Notes under the pieces: generated by a model
The model's input: the letters and a program-made list of their open reading frames with translations, nothing else
What the model was told of the DNA's origin: nothing
Database searches by the model: none
Assembly: GCA_030407315.1 (NCBI GenBank)
Contig: JALQPE010002396.1
Span: 1-64,000 of the forward strand
Direction of reading: 5' to 3'
Source of the DNA: Asparagopsis taxiformis
Taxonomy: Eukaryota > Rhodophyta > Florideophyceae > Bonnemaisoniales > Bonnemaisoniaceae
Length of the DNA: 64,000 nt
Position numbers and translations under genes: made by a program
Shown here: piece after piece, positions 19,832 through 32,410 of the stretch
Layout of the letters: each line of letters starts with the position of its first letter
Position numbering within the stretch: the first letter of the stretch is position 1

Positions 19832-22800
19832 ATGAAACAAACAGCTGTTCGGAAGAAAGGTACACCTCGGAGAACCCGGAGAAGGTTTGAATCATTGTCA
19901 GTCCCATACGAAAGTGGGACAAGGCACGAAAATGGGGAAACCCCGCTAGTTTCGAACGAAACATTCGAGGTTCACGCCGATATACCGGACGAAAACGTCG
20001 GAAAAGCATCTGCTGAAGACGAGAATATTTCTAGTGGCAATGGAGAAGAGCACATTGGATTTTTTGAGGCTGGAAAAGTTACCAGAGAAGAAGAAACGAT
20101 AGGCTCTGAGGAAAACTCGGCCGAGAGCTGTGATGACCACGACGGAGAAGAGGCAGCGGAAGATGACCGCGGACTTGTGGATAAACTGCTGACCTGGCCA
20201 GTATTCTCTGCAATAATATTGCTTAGTGGAACGCTACGGATGAAACGCAAGGACTATGAAGGTATGCGTGAGATGTCTAATTTCAAGCGGGACATTTCGG
20301 ATCAAGCACCTAGCGACTCGTACATGAGGAAAGTCATTTTACCGTTCATTCTGAAAACATGTTTCCCACAAAGCATGGATACAACGTGTGAAATAGATGT
20401 AACAAAAAGCGGCTCTAGGCTTGGAAAGATGTCTCCAGGACTGTCTAGTAGCCGTAGAGCTCATTGTACTACATCGGTACGAGTCGTGCTACCGAGCACA
20501 TGGGCGGAAAGGGATATACAGACCGGACTCATTCTGGACTGCATAAAGTCTAGTAAAAGGGATAATAGTGATGAAAGAGAAGATGAAGCATATCAAATTG
20601 CTTCAGAAAGTATTGAAAACTCTTTCATTGTCAAATGCCGTTCAGCTGTTCTGAATGACCCATTCCATCGCATTTCGGTAAGTGCATCAGATCATGACGG
20701 TCACAAGATGCACAGAAAGGTATACGCCCGATATGGAGACGAGTTGAGGATCATATGTATGCCGACGACAAATCAAGAGGCCCTGGTGGCTAAGCTGGGA
20801 GGAGCCAGAACGAAACAGGGAAAGAACATCGAAACTGGAAAGAATTCTAGGAGCAGAAGAAGTTTTGCAGCAAGGAGTGACTGGAGAATTGAAGCTATCA
20901 TCATTGCAAGTTATCTTGCAACCGGAGAAGAACAACAAGAATCAAATATGGAAGATGTGATAGGCCCGCAAATCGATGCAATTGAAGAAACTGAGAACAG
21001 AAATGCGAGGCGTGTCGTCTCCACCACAACGCTCGACGGAGAACATTGCAACAATGATATTCGGGCAGGTGACGCTATCACTCTGTTTCGGCCAAAAAGT
21101 AAGTCTGATGGGAGCACATTTGAAGAGTTACTACTCGTAAACAGACATCTGGAAAAGGGACGCTCTGAACATGCGACTTTTTTCATTTGCTCCACAAGGG
21201 GAGCAACTGGGCAGCTACATCGCGAACAAATTCGGGTGAAAGACGTCCAGCTCATAGGAGCTCCAGACAAGAGGTCTAGATGGCACCCCGGCTCTAAACG
21301 TATGGATGCCTGCAGTGAGGGGAATCTTTCAGATGGCAGGAAATATATCGTATACCGATTTCTGCTATATGCTGATGACTTCCAGCCGTTCACAAGCCGG
21401 AAAGGAAGTTTTGGTGGCTGCTATATGCTTCCATTAGGCATACAGCCAAGCAAGAGAGCAAGCTTCCACGCAGTCCGCGTTCTTGGATTCGTTCCCCCTG
21501 GAGTTTCAACAAATGTTGTAATTGAGAGAGTTGTACCCGACATTGTGAAGGGAAGTACAGACGGTTTTCCAGCAAGATGCAAATGGAGAAGACGTGGTCA
21601 TATTCCTGGACCCTGTTGGATTTATCGGAGATTACCCAGCTGTTTCGCATACTCTGGATGTCCGTAGACACACCAGTAATACACCATGCCATAGCTGCAT
21701 TTTCGAAAAGCAAGATATGAGCAGCAGTGGAGGTTCACGAAATGCACACACAGCATTGCTAAACAGTCAGATGAGTACGCATGCCCGAGGAATGCACCGA
21801 AACAAGCTTGTGAGGGAAGTCGCATCGCAAGATCAGCTCAAAGTTCTTGGACTAAGCCTAGATCCGATTGAGAATAAGGCACTCCATAATTTGAGTGAAT
21901 CCCTTAATCGTGTGCGGAGAGGAGTTCCTACAAACGAAGGAGTTCCAGTTGTTCCTTGTCAATTCTATCCATATCGCTCTGCTGTAGTTGCCCCAGACCA
22001 TCTGCTCTCCGGACTGGCTCAAGATGTGATGAATGCGACAATCACTGCAGCAACACCTTTAATTCGAAATGTTGCGGAAACAGTTCTACTGAATACCCTC
22101 CGAATGTTCTGTTTGAGTAGTCAGAGTCAGGTATTCGGGCAGAACTACCTATTATCGATGAACATGAGCGATATATTCGCTGTTCTCGTTGTAGCTCCCC
22201 AAGCATTTTATTCGGCATTTCGTATCGTCATCGGGAACTCTTGGGACGGGTATGAAAAACTTGAACGTATTCTTCGTTTGCTGAAAAAGTTTCAAATGGT
22301 TGTTGCCAGCATTCGATTCATCCCAACATGGTGGATAGATGGACTTGAGTCAACCAGGAGGTTCGAGGTCGAGAATGGCGGACGCCATAACCACATTCTA
22401 GCTCTTGTTTCAGACTATGTGAAAGAACTGCATGAGGCATGCAAGAAGGATCCTATTGCAATGAAACATCTGGACAAACCGAACTTGCATCGGTTGATAG
22501 AATTTTGCGTACATACATTACCAGCTTCTGGAGCTGCGAAACATGTGGAAGAGCTTTTATTCGAGAGAATGCACCAGCCTCTTAAAAGAGGGGTTCGAAA
22601 CTCGAACCATAAGAATGAACATCTGTCATCAATGGAGCTCATCATGGCCGATGACTGGCTCGCACGAATAGCCATCACGCTGGGTGCGGTAGGTCACAAT
22701 ACAAAACAATGGACGTCTGCCGATTGCAGACGCGTGTATTTTGCACTAGGAAAAGGAATTTCGGAGTCCACATGCGACAGAAGAGGCAGCAAAAAGATGC

Positions 22801-23526
22801 TTCTCAAGTCCTGTATTCCATCTCATATCCGAGAGGAGCAGTACTATGGTGAGCACCCACTGTCCAATCACGCGGTGGCGAGGGGAATCTGTTGAAGACG
22901 CGAAAAATGTTCCGGCAGAAGAAACCGTCATGATGGCAAGGATACGTAAAGCTTCTGAAACTTTTCTCAGAACCAGACAGGTAAACGGGTCTCAACATGG
23001 TGAACGACTATGGTGGCTCACTGCTGCACAAAGAGTGCGCACTAGTCATGATGGATCTGAGAGCGAATCGAGGTTAGGGCGTGCTGAGCCTGGAAGCATC
23101 ATTCAAGCAGTGTGCAAAGATGGATGGTATGATGCTGGTATAGTAGTACCCGCCCATAGCAGGACGAGCATGGAGGAATTCACATGTTCTAGACGTGTCC
23201 TTTTCGTCACATTGTCCTTTTTTATTGTGGTAGGGCAAGGAGAGGAGAAGAAGGCAAAGAAATGGAAGCAGAAAACTCCATATGCTGTCTGCATTCCCTT
23301 GACATGCACTGGAGACGGTATGTACCGGAAAGGTGGGAGTGGTACTATAGTTCACGTTGAAATGAACGACGGGGTCCGAGAAGTTTTGCACGTACATAAC
23401 TGCGAGTCAGGAGTTTGTTCATACGATAGACAAAGTGGCATTGTAGAGCACAATAGTGATATTCTTTCTGGTGGTGAAGTGAACGTCTTAACTAGAGAAG
23501 ATGGATACCCATCACTTTCAGCATAG
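19832..23526 (+). CDS. CACTA-superfamily transposase, locus 2 (two frame changes)
   Basis: ATG at 19832 opens an acidic N-terminal region, followed by the same blocks as locus 1: FLLYADDFQPF, SFGGCYMLPLGIQ, VPPGVSTNVV, then LDPVGFIGDYPAVSH, TPCHSC and LLFERMHQPLKRG. The middle frame starts after a one-base shift at the TTTT run 21565-21568; removing one T restores the match to locus 1. A second change near 22860 leads into the C-terminal frame ending LTREDGYPSLSA. The DYPA...CHxC and late FE/FER acidic residue mark a CACTA/TNP2-type DDE transposase that cuts element ends. It lies immediately left of the ParB-dioxygenase genes in the same orientation and is the best candidate mobiliser of set A. 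Confidence 0.8.
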
Positions 23527-23779
23527 AGTGTTCCAGCACAGTGTTTAATACATCAGTAAACCTTCGTAATTCATTTAGCAGCAGTCCTGATCAAGTCTTC
23601 CAACAAATGCTATACAAGATTTGTACATGTCGTTTGAAGAATAGAGTGGGCTTTTGTTACATGCGCACAAATAAAATGTAATTTGCGAAGAGCGTACGCA
23701 CTTACGTACGTATGACGCCATTGGTACTAGAGATGGAGCTGCGAGTTGTAGGACTGCTAGTTCCACAAAGTTGAGTTCG

Positions 23780-23880
23780 CATCATCCAATGGAGAGCCGG
23801 CACCTGGCCAATGAAGTGGAAAATAATACCCGGTATAGTTTTTTGGGTATAGTTTTTTGGCTCCAGTGACAAGTGGAGTA
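23780..23880. repeat. Set-A palindrome, diverged copy
   Basis: CACCTGGCCAATGAAG is followed by AATAATACCCGGTATAG, the left arm and core of the family seen at 28.6, 28.7, 32.35 and 38.85 kb. The right arm is decayed and its core is duplicated. It lies about 290 bases beyond the end of transposase 2. Confidence 0.7.
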
Positions 23881-24141
23881 CTATGATTCATGGCAATGGG
23901 ATGGTTTTGGGAACGAAGGAATTGTGTGTGGGAAGTCCTTCGTCGAGGAATGACAGATGGCCGAATACAATTGGAGCGCGTGGAAGGTGAATCAATAACT
24001 GATATTTCACGTTTAGACGTGTAGGGAGATCGTTTCCCGCCAAATACCACCTTGAAAGAGGAATATCTCTTGATCGTGTAGTCGGAGAGAACAGGTATCT
24101 TTGTTATCCTGAACGGCTTCTCTACGCGTCCAAATCTTTGC

Positions 24142-27100
24142 AATGGCCGGAAGCGACACTGAGCGCGCTGCGGAACCAAAGGATACCGTCGAAAGCGTTG
24201 CAGAGAGACTTGCAACGACAGTAGGCGGTGATAAAACACCCTCCGGAGTTTCTGTTGATGGAGGGGCTCCGTCTGCAGCGGGAAGGGAGACGGCAGATAG
24301 CCAGACACCCATTTAGGGAGCAGACGCTGCCATGATAGAGGCAGCAAAAACCCTTGGCGATATATCACCATCTGGGAAAAACACTCTACGCTTTCCATCT
24401 ACTCCTGGGACGGTGAAATCGAAAAACAGGGGGAGGTCTAACGTCCGTGAAGGCGAGGGGAGTCCTGCTGGCATGGAAGGATCAGAGAGTCTGTGATGTG
24501 GATTGACATCAACATTGTCGAATGCAGGACTGAACCTAAAATGATCAATCCGCTAGATTTTGCCAAACCGGAATCAACTTCTCGTCTTGTGCAGGAGGCC
24601 AGAGTGCGCGATCTGGTCAGCAAAATATCTACCGAGGGGATTCTGGAAACTGGCACCCGAATGACCATCTGTGAAACAATGGGGTCAGACGGACGGAAGA
24701 AACTGCAGTGCATTGATGGAGGTCATCGTATCAGCGCTTTGCAGTCGATTGTGGAAAACAAACTGACAGTTGCTGATCGATGGAGACTGAGGAGCATTAG
24801 CGTTGAATTCATCCGACCACCTGGAACCCGTGAAATGTTTCATCCTCTTGAAGTTATGCGAATATCGCAGAAGCTGAACGAAAAGACTCATGACGTGATA
24901 GAAGTTTCTATTGCTGACCACGTCTGTACGGTCATGAAGTTCATGATGATGAAGGGCTTGATGAAGGCGAAGGTAAATCTGTGCACAAAAGTTGTAGTCG
25001 AGAACAAGGTCATTCCAGGTTGTCAGGAAGGAATTATGATGAAGTACGTTTCGATTGCGCAGGGCTTCGGAGACGTAAATAACCCGGCGTTCGAACATTG
25101 GTCAGCTATCCCAAGTCGATTTGCAACTGAAACTAGTCCGCCAGACTCGAAGAATATGCAGGGATGCACTGTGGACGTCCTATTCGCTTCTGCGTTTCGA
25201 AAAGCTTCGGTGGACACCAAACTTGTCATTCTAGAGCTCACTGCAATGTGGACGATGTGGAAACGTAGGAAAGGAGATGGTGGTATAAGTCTAAAGACAT
25301 GCGCGCAAAAGTGGTGCTACAGCATGTGTGAAATATATGACATACTTGAGAAAGCTGTACGGAAAGAAAACTCCTGGCATTCCTCACCTCATCCATGTTT
25401 CAGGAAGTTACATGAAGTACCGGAGCCAGGTGGACGAACACGAAAAACCATACGATATCGCATTTTGACTGTCCTCAAAGATTTCTATCCTTCCGACGCA
25501 CCAACTGGGAGAGGTATACGTGCAGCATTGACGCGGTCTATGATGAAAGAAATCCGTTATGTGGTTTTCAACGGCCCAATTCTATCGGATGACTCTCTCG
25601 ACCATTCCGTCGCGCCTGAAATAGGTGTGCAGGAAAGGCGAACTAGGCGAAAATCCTTGGAAGGGAATACTGCACCTCGACCACGACAAGAATCCGCATC
25701 GTATGGTGATACTTCAAATGCTGCCATTAATCGCTCGGATGTGGTACAGAGTCCAAATGTACTTACCCAACAGCAGACACAGGGCAGTCTAGAAATATCG
25801 GATCGTGTTAACGCTGAGGTCGGTGCTGCAACACAGGTTGGTGAAGAGGCGACAGGGAAAGCGGCAGATTCCGAAAGCGCAAAGCAGGTTACAACGGACC
25901 GCGCAGTGCCTACTGCGCCTACCGAGAACAATTCTTCGAAACCTGGAGATTGTGAAGTTGGGGATGTGTTGCAGAAGAACGTAGGAACTCAAGAGCTTGA
26001 ACCAACTGGTACAAATCGAGGAAGAAATGACCACGGTGATGAAAATGACCTGCAACAACCACCTAGCCCAGTGGCAGCCGGAAGTGCCACGCTCAGACCA
26101 GAGCAAGGTGGAAAGTCGCCGGCGAATATGTCAGTTGGTCATGCAAGAACTGGTCGAGATGGTGAAGGAGGTCCTGAATCTAGGAAGAGCGATGGGTCTG
26201 GAACGAAAGATGTCCGCGAAGAATGTCCCGAAAATTCTTCTGGAAGGACAACGGAGGACCCGATGAAAGGTGTACGAAATCAGGGTGATGGCACTGGAGA
26301 CGCTATGTTATCTACAGCGGATGTCGGCCTACCTGTTTTACCTGAGCTGGAGGACACGGAAACACCTGTTACCAGTTCTACGCCTAGGAAGTTGATGAAA
26401 GCCAAGCACAGCAGTGGTTTCGTGCCCTTAAAGGCAAAGCCGAGGAATACGGAGACGCCGCCAATGATTCTACGATCCAAACGGAAATTGGTGGATGTCA
26501 CCCCTCAAGAGGTTATTGACCTGGTGGGAGAGGATACCAGCAGGCCGCGGCAGAAGAAGAAGCAAAAGATGCGTGAAGACGCAAATTTGCAATCCGGCAA
26601 AGACGCTGCAGTCCACGCGGTTCAAGGAGGTCAGTATTCGGACAGGCAACAAAATGATGTCCCTGACAAAGATGTGGAGGAAGGTATAGAAGCGAAACTG
26701 CCTGTTATCATTCATCCCGACAGTCGAATGAAATACTATGTGAATAGGAAACTGGTCGATACGCTTCGAGCCGAGGTCGCTGAAGCAGCAGCGAGTGCCT
26801 ATTTAGCACAAAATGTTTCCGCTGAGTTTCTCTCGAGGGCTTATTTCCGAGAGAAACGAAATGAAATAGACTTGGTTGGGTTTACAATTCTGGACGGAAT
26901 ATTCAAGTCTTCTACTACTGCAGATGCGATCCACGAACTGCTCCTTCATTTTTCTGCGTTCTTTCAGGAACGTCTCGAGGATGCCAAGAAGAACTCTGAA
27001 TCCGGTGACACCCGCAGAGATCCGGACTGGACACCGTGGTGCATGACTATGATGGATGGGAAAAACTCTGATGAAGAAGGTGAGAAGGGCAGAGGAATCT

Positions 27101-28168
27101 TTATAACAAAACGGAAGAGCTTACGTGATGACCTCGAGGATAACAATAATAATCTCTATCAGAAGAAGATGATTGTTGAGCTCAGTCTAGGTATTTGTGC
27201 GGAAGGTTTGGAATTGAGGACTAGTGGGAAGGACCCGATGGCCTTCCCCAGCACTGGAACTACTTTAGTGCTGACTGGAGAGCGGACTAAACCTCGTGCT
27301 GGACATACAGACTATGAAGTGGGAATCGATGAAGTTAACAGTCCCCCTTCTCCGCCATCCTACTTCATGATGTCAAGCGGCGCAGATGGATTCGGCCTCG
27401 TGCTTGCACCCTACAGTCATGTCTTAAACAAACGTTTATCCCATCCCAACAGAGAGTTATACAGAGTTCCAATGAAGAGGTGTGAAGTACCACCATATTC
27501 TGTTCTTGTCTGCCGAGGGGATGTTTCTTGTTGAAGCACTGGAATTGGCCCTGAGGGGCTCAATTACGTGAGAAAACTTTGACCCTCGATTTCTCCTAGA
27601 AGGAGTGGTCTGAGCGCTCTGAAACCTATCTCATCGTGTTCAGCGTGCCCGAATTAGTCGGGTAGCAACTTCTCCGAAGCTTCTACGACCTTTCTTCATG
27701 GAGATAATAGCGTCTGAAGCTTCAATTTGTTTGTCATAGTTTCAATTAGTAATTAGAAATGCCAGGATGGGTTGCCATCATGGCAGAGGGAAAATGTTAT
27801 GATAAGTGTACACGTGTGGATGATATGATAGAGAAGCCCACGTGTACCAGATTGGCAGCGGGTGCTTGCTAGGACAGACTGTCAGTGACAGTCTGTCTGG
27901 AGCAGCCATGAACAGGCTGTCCTTAGCACCGCCGGTGCACCTCGGCGAGAATACAAATTATGTAGTGAGCTCGCAGATTCAATAAACGCTCGGTAAGCGA
28001 CCAATTCGTTTCAACATTTATCACCACGAGGAAGGCTTTGAGAGCGATAAGGGTCTTCAATACAAGTTCCCGATCCGATCTCACATATTCCTCAAAACTG
28101 AGCAGCATCAAAGAGAAGAAGGAGAATATGTCGTTGGACATTGGGAGGGCAATTCGAAATTGAAGTGA
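24142..28168 (+). pseudogene. ParB-like / 2OG-Fe(II) dioxygenase fusion 1, interrupted by a solo LTR
   Basis: Main frame 24493-27528. The ParB-like domain shows IDGGHRISAL (D75-R79). A helical extension follows, then a long polar linker (about residues 380-700) with basic clusters such as RQKKKQKMR, then the dioxygenase: GHTDYE gives H938 and D940. A Copia solo LTR (27529-28016) splits the domain just before the distal histidine. Beyond it the frame resumes with YHHEEGF and FPIRSHIFL, matching YHGGKGF and LPVRSHLYL of paralogue 2, and ends TGA at 28168. Upstream, 24142-24490 is coding-like (starts MAGSDTERAAEP, many S, T, E, G) but contains a TAG and a TGA before the main frame, so the true N-terminus needs splicing or is broken. 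Predicted to oxidise a DNA base; inactive as it stands. Confidence 0.8.
27529..28016 (+). repeat. Solo Copia LTR 1
   Basis: A 488-bp LTR starting TGTTGAAGCACTGG and ending TTTCAACA. It is related to the full Copia LTRs but of a variant subfamily shared with solo LTR 2. The flanks TTTCT and TTTAT are an imperfect 5-bp target duplication. It is the product of LTR-LTR recombination after insertion into the dioxygenase gene. Confidence 0.95.
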
Positions 28169-28508
28169 TGAAGGGCATCTGTCCAGCCGTGTTGAAGCCT
28201 TAGTTGGGTATGAATCCGTAGAGTAATAAACACAATTCCAATAGAAAATGATAAAAGAGATACTGCATGGATTCTTTATATAGTCAGATCAATTTCACAA
28301 ATGTAACAAACACCACTTGCAGAAAGCTATTCTCCACAGAAAGCTCTACCTACAGGAGCTGCAAATTCTAAACCTCTTCAGTAGATGCAAGAAACGATAG
28401 GAGATAGTAAAACCTGGTATTATATTACATCGTTTACTATCCCCGGTAAAATTTTCAGTTCCTGAGAACAGTAGGAGTCTGGCCGGGTATAAAGTTGGTG
28501 GGTGTAGA

Positions 28509-28775
28509 CCAAGTGCACCAACCCTATTGGCCGAGGTTGTCCAAACTACCACCGGCCAATGGCGTTGGTGCACCTGGCTTTTGGGAGGCCAAAATAATAC
28601 CCGGTATTATTTTGGGTCGGTATAGACCAAGTGCACCAACCCCATTGGCCGAGGTTGTCCAAACTACCACTGGCCAATGGCGTTGGTGCACCTGGCTTTT
28701 GGGAGGCCAAAATAATACCCGGTATTATTCCTAGTTTCTCAAGCCAGGTGCAGTGCACTCATTGGCTGAAGCCCA
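28509..28775. repeat. Set-A palindromes, two tandem copies of about 118 bp
   Basis: Each copy holds GTGCACCAACCC-ATTGGCC facing GGCCAATGGCGTTGGTGCAC, then CACCTGGC, then the core AATAATACCCGGTATTATT (9-bp arms around one C). The second copy is closed on the right by GCCAGGTG. ATTGG/CCAAT boxes occur in every copy. The array lies about 340-600 bases beyond the end of ParB-dioxygenase 1. Confidence 0.9.
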
Positions 28776-29196
28776 CTTATTCGTGGTTCATGTTGAATAC
28801 AGACGCATTTGGTATGTACGCATCAGCTCCACGAGTTGGTGCAAAATGCTGGGAAGTATGTGACTGCAGCATTATGTAGTTATTACTTGAGTGGTTTTGG
28901 GGTAATCACCATGACCAACTCGTACCTGTTTAGCCACTTTGAGTATGAACTCGTCGTATAGCGATTGTATTTGGCCGCAGAAATTAACTGAATTTCGAGT
29001 ATTGCTCTTGATCTGAGTCAAGTGGTCTAGAAATAAACAAAAAATTGAAATCAGAGTTGAAACAGATTGTTCACGTTTGATCCTTTATCAGACTGCAGTA
29101 GCGAAATAAATCTATCTTAATCGTCTCTGTATCGTCGTTATCGGGATCGTACACTCAATCAAGCTTCTCTCCATTCCTGCTTTCCCTCATCCTTCA

Positions 29197-31977
29197 ATGG
29201 CTCCTCGCACTCGCTCCAAACCCTCTGCCCCCGCCCCTGCTCGCGCTTCGACTCGCGGTCGGGCCTCCGCTCGCTTTCGCGCCCCTTCTCGCAGCCCTGG
29301 TCACGATAACTCTGTCACCGCCGAGGTTCAGTTGTCAGACTGTCCCAAAGCTGACCACAGGCTGTCTCCCTTGGATTTGCACAGACCTCCCTTATTCTCT
29401 CGTCATATTAGGGAAGGGAGAGTGCTTGACCTGAAGGAGAAGTTCCTGAGGGAAGGATTCACCTCCTCAATCTCCCGAATCCTTGCCTGCAAAATGCTCC
29501 TTCCCAGTGAAGGCAGCACAACCCCCACCCTTCAAACGTTCTACATCGATGGTGGCCATCGCGTTGCGGCTCTCCAGAAGTGCATTCGTGAAGACCCGGA
29601 AGGGCAACATCCGTATGCTGCTTCATTCAGGAACATCGATGTGGCTTTGATGATTAGGCGCCCAGGGACAGAAGAAGTCTCCGATGAGTACTTCACACCT
29701 TTTGAAGTACTCGGGCTGTCCATTCAAGCAAACACACTCACACATGATGTTGCCCTTGTTTCTTTGGCAGACCGAGTGTGTTCTGTGGTCCAACTGCTCA
29801 CGACCAAGGACATGCTGGGTGAACCGAATCGGAAGTGCATTCAGGTCATCATGGACAGCCAGTTGTCGATATCGAAACTGGGCTACCAAGCCATCAACAA
29901 GCACGTGACTGCTGCGAAAGGCTTCCGGACTGTGAACAACAAAGCGCTTGAGTTCTGGAGTTCCGTACCGAGCATGTTCACCAAGGAAATTCTCGCTGCG
30001 GAACAGGAAAGGGCCGTTAAAGAAGGCCGTGACATCAACGACGATGTCTTCAAGCAGTCCGTAGACATGTATGGCTGCAACATGGATCTCGTATTCATGG
30101 CAGACTTCCGTCGCGGCTCGGAGTATCAACAAAGGTTCATCTTGCTGATCACAGCTCTCTGGACTCGCATGAGAGATCTGCGTCAGTTGAGCAGGACGAC
30201 AAGAGGATTTGGTAGTCCTTTCGTTCGTGTTTTAATTGAAGTGTTCAAGATGTCTGAGCCGGTTGCTGCTCATAAAATGATGGAGCCTCCGCTCGAGCAT
30301 TTCTACTCCGAGCTCAAGAACACTGGGTCAGGAAAGGAGACTGTCATTGCGAACAGTATCGCGGAGACCCTCCTGCACTTCAATACCGACGACAACAGCG
30401 GTACGAAGCATGCTCTCGTCTCCGATGAAATGTATGAGCAGCTTCGCTTTTCCACGGGCGTTGTGGACATGGAAGAAGACCAAAGGGTCATTGTTCACAA
30501 TGAACAGCCATCTGAAGATGCGCCGAAGCCATCTACGCCCCAATCAGATGAGCCTTCTACCCCTTCTACCCATTCAACCCGTTCTACCCGTTCTGGTCCT
30601 ACTCCTCCTGCCCCTTCTACCCCTCCTGCTCCTCGTGCTCATTCTACCCCTTCTACTCCTGCTCCTACTACCCCTCCTCCTCCTGCCACTTCCGTTCCTG
30701 CAGTTGAGCATGCTCAAGGAATCCCTGATGCCACTGTGGCAGGTTCTGAGAAGCAATTGGGATCTGTTCTCCTCCGTCTCCCTCTCAATGCACCACCGCT
30801 TGCGGTGAATGAGCCAGTCGAGACACTTCGCAGGTCGAAACGGCAGAGAACGGAGAGTCTACGGGTTGGCGGCGACAGTCAGGCAGAGTCGGAGGTAGAA
30901 GAAGGGTCCGAAGAGCCCCTTCCGAAGCGCAGAAGACTCGAAGTGAAACGTTCAACGGAAGAGATTCCATTGTTCAGCGATGAGCAAGAAAATCCCGTCC
31001 CCGACAGGTTAGTCGATGAACGGATTATGGATATCCTCCCGAACACCATACCGTCAGACTCTAGGGTCAAGTACTATATCGACAGTAAGCTGTACGAAAC
31101 AATCCGACAGGAGATTTTGAGTGCAGCTGCTGTCGATATGAATTGTACGGCGTGCAATGGTCCAGCTTGCTGTGCAGAGAAGTTCTTTGCAACAGCTAGG
31201 TCAACCCTCAATCTCTTGGGTGCCCATGTACTCAGTGGTATCTTCCGTTCTTCGACTGTGGGCAATGCAGCACATGAACTGTTTACATTCTACGCCCAGA
31301 AGTTCAAACCTGTTCATTCCTCTGCTGAAGACAGTTCCAATGATCCCTGGCATCAGATTCGAAACAAGGGTGAGGTAACAGCAGAGCAACAGGCCTCTCG
31401 TTTGGGAAGTTTCTCTATCTCAAGGAAGAAGATTTGCGACGATCTCGAGCAGATGGATGAACATCAATTCAAGAACAAGATGATTCTCGAGGTCGGCAAA
31501 GCAATCTGTGCCGAGCTAATGTACTTGGGCCTAGGAATCCATGAGCCTGTGGCCTTTCCTAAAACCGGTTTACGTCTTTTGCCGACCTCTGATGGTGCTC
31601 CAGATCAAGACTTGCACACAGACCTACCGGTGGTCATCAATGATTCCGATTTCCCACCTGGAAGATTGTACTTTCTGATGGCAAGCGCGGCTGATGGGTT
31701 CTGGCTTCGTGGAGCGTATTTCAGCCACGTCTTTTTGACGCGTGCAGACGCTGAGAAGTACAAGACGCCTGTTATGGACATCTACGTGCCACCGTATTCT
31801 CTCTTCATCGGTCGTGGTGACTTCTACCATGGAGGAAAAGGATTCAGTAGTTTAGCGGAAAATCGCCTAACATATGGTCTTCCGGTTCGTTCTCATCTCT
31901 ACCTTTTAAGTGACGAAGAAGAATTGGCGGATGCTATCGAAACAGTCAACTACTGGGATGCACCTAGTGCGCGATAA
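29197..31977 (+). CDS. ParB-like / 2OG-Fe(II) dioxygenase fusion 2, intact
   Basis: 926 residues from ATG (MAPRTRSKPSAPAPARAST). Residues 1-40 are basic and Ala/Pro-rich. The ParB-like domain shows YIDGGHRVAAL (D118-R122), followed by a helical extension (to about 430), then a Pro/Ser/Thr linker (about 441-505) and nuclear-localisation-like RRSKRQR and PKRRRLEVK. The dioxygenase domain has HTD (H807, D809), GRGDFYHGG (H878) and PVRSHLYL (R898), the full HxD...H...R set for Fe(II) and 2-oxoglutarate. Among known families the layout is closest to TET/JBP enzymes, which oxidise 5-methylcytosine or thymine, but base preference cannot be read here. It faces the methyltransferase-SET gene tail to tail across 577 bases. 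It is the only uninterrupted member of the family in the window. Confidence 0.8.
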   Translation: MAPRTRSKPSAPAPARASTRGRASARFRAPSRSPGHDNSVTAEVQLSDCPKADHRLSPLDLHRPPLFSRHIREGRVLDLKEKFLREGFTSSISRILACKMLLPSEGSTTPTLQTFYIDGGHRVAALQKCIREDPEGQHPYAASFRNIDVALMIRRPGTEEVSDEYFTPFEVLGLSIQANTLTHDVALVSLADRVCSVVQLLTTKDMLGEPNRKCIQVIMDSQLSISKLGYQAINKHVTAAKGFRTVNNKALEFWSSVPSMFTKEILAAEQERAVKEGRDINDDVFKQSVDMYGCNMDLVFMADFRRGSEYQQRFILLITALWTRMRDLRQLSRTTRGFGSPFVRVLIEVFKMSEPVAAHKMMEPPLEHFYSELKNTGSGKETVIANSIAETLLHFNTDDNSGTKHALVSDEMYEQLRFSTGVVDMEEDQRVIVHNEQPSEDAPKPSTPQSDEPSTPSTHSTRSTRSGPTPPAPSTPPAPRAHSTPSTPAPTTPPPPATSVPAVEHAQGIPDATVAGSEKQLGSVLLRLPLNAPPLAVNEPVETLRRSKRQRTESLRVGGDSQAESEVEEGSEEPLPKRRRLEVKRSTEEIPLFSDEQENPVPDRLVDERIMDILPNTIPSDSRVKYYIDSKLYETIRQEILSAAAVDMNCTACNGPACCAEKFFATARSTLNLLGAHVLSGIFRSSTVGNAAHELFTFYAQKFKPVHSSAEDSSNDPWHQIRNKGEVTAEQQASRLGSFSISRKKICDDLEQMDEHQFKNKMILEVGKAICAELMYLGLGIHEPVAFPKTGLRLLPTSDGAPDQDLHTDLPVVINDSDFPPGRLYFLMASAADGFWLRGAYFSHVFLTRADAEKYKTPVMDIYVPPYSLFIGRGDFYHGGKGFSSLAENRLTYGLPVRSHLYLLSDEEELADAIETVNYWDAPSAR

Positions 31978-32289
31978 TCTGCAAGAATACTGCTTTGCCT
32001 CTCCCTCCACAGGCAGCATCTGCTAATCCTAAGCTAGCTTCGGTAGTATACTTCCTTTACCACAACTAAATCTACTCCTATTCATGACTTTGAAAATATT
32101 AGCACGGTCAGTATACTGCACTATTAGAGTTCCTCTACCTCTCACCCAGCATAGCTTCTACACCCTACATCGTACAGACTCATCTCTTTTCCTTTCCTAC
32201 ATGCATGGCACAATTTTGCAAGACTGCCACAATTCCACATCACTCGAGTAACCAAGGTCTCGGATTGTTCTTCTTAGTATACTAACTAT

Positions 32290-32410
32290 AGTTGAGGTGC
32301 AAACCTGGCAGACAATGGCAGAGCTGCACTTGGGCTGGCCACACCCAAAATAATACCCGGTATTATTTTGGCATGGCAAAGCCCAGGTGCAGCACTATCA
32401 TTGGGCGTGG
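32290..32410. repeat. Set-A palindrome between convergent genes
   Basis: Imperfect palindrome of about 72 bp: GCTGCACTTGGGCTGGCC on the left faces GGCAAAGCCCAGGTGCAGC on the right, around AATAATACCCGGTATTATT. ACAATGG and CATTGG flank it. It sits in the 577-bp space between the 3' ends of ParB-dioxygenase 2 and the methyltransferase-SET gene. Confidence 0.9.
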
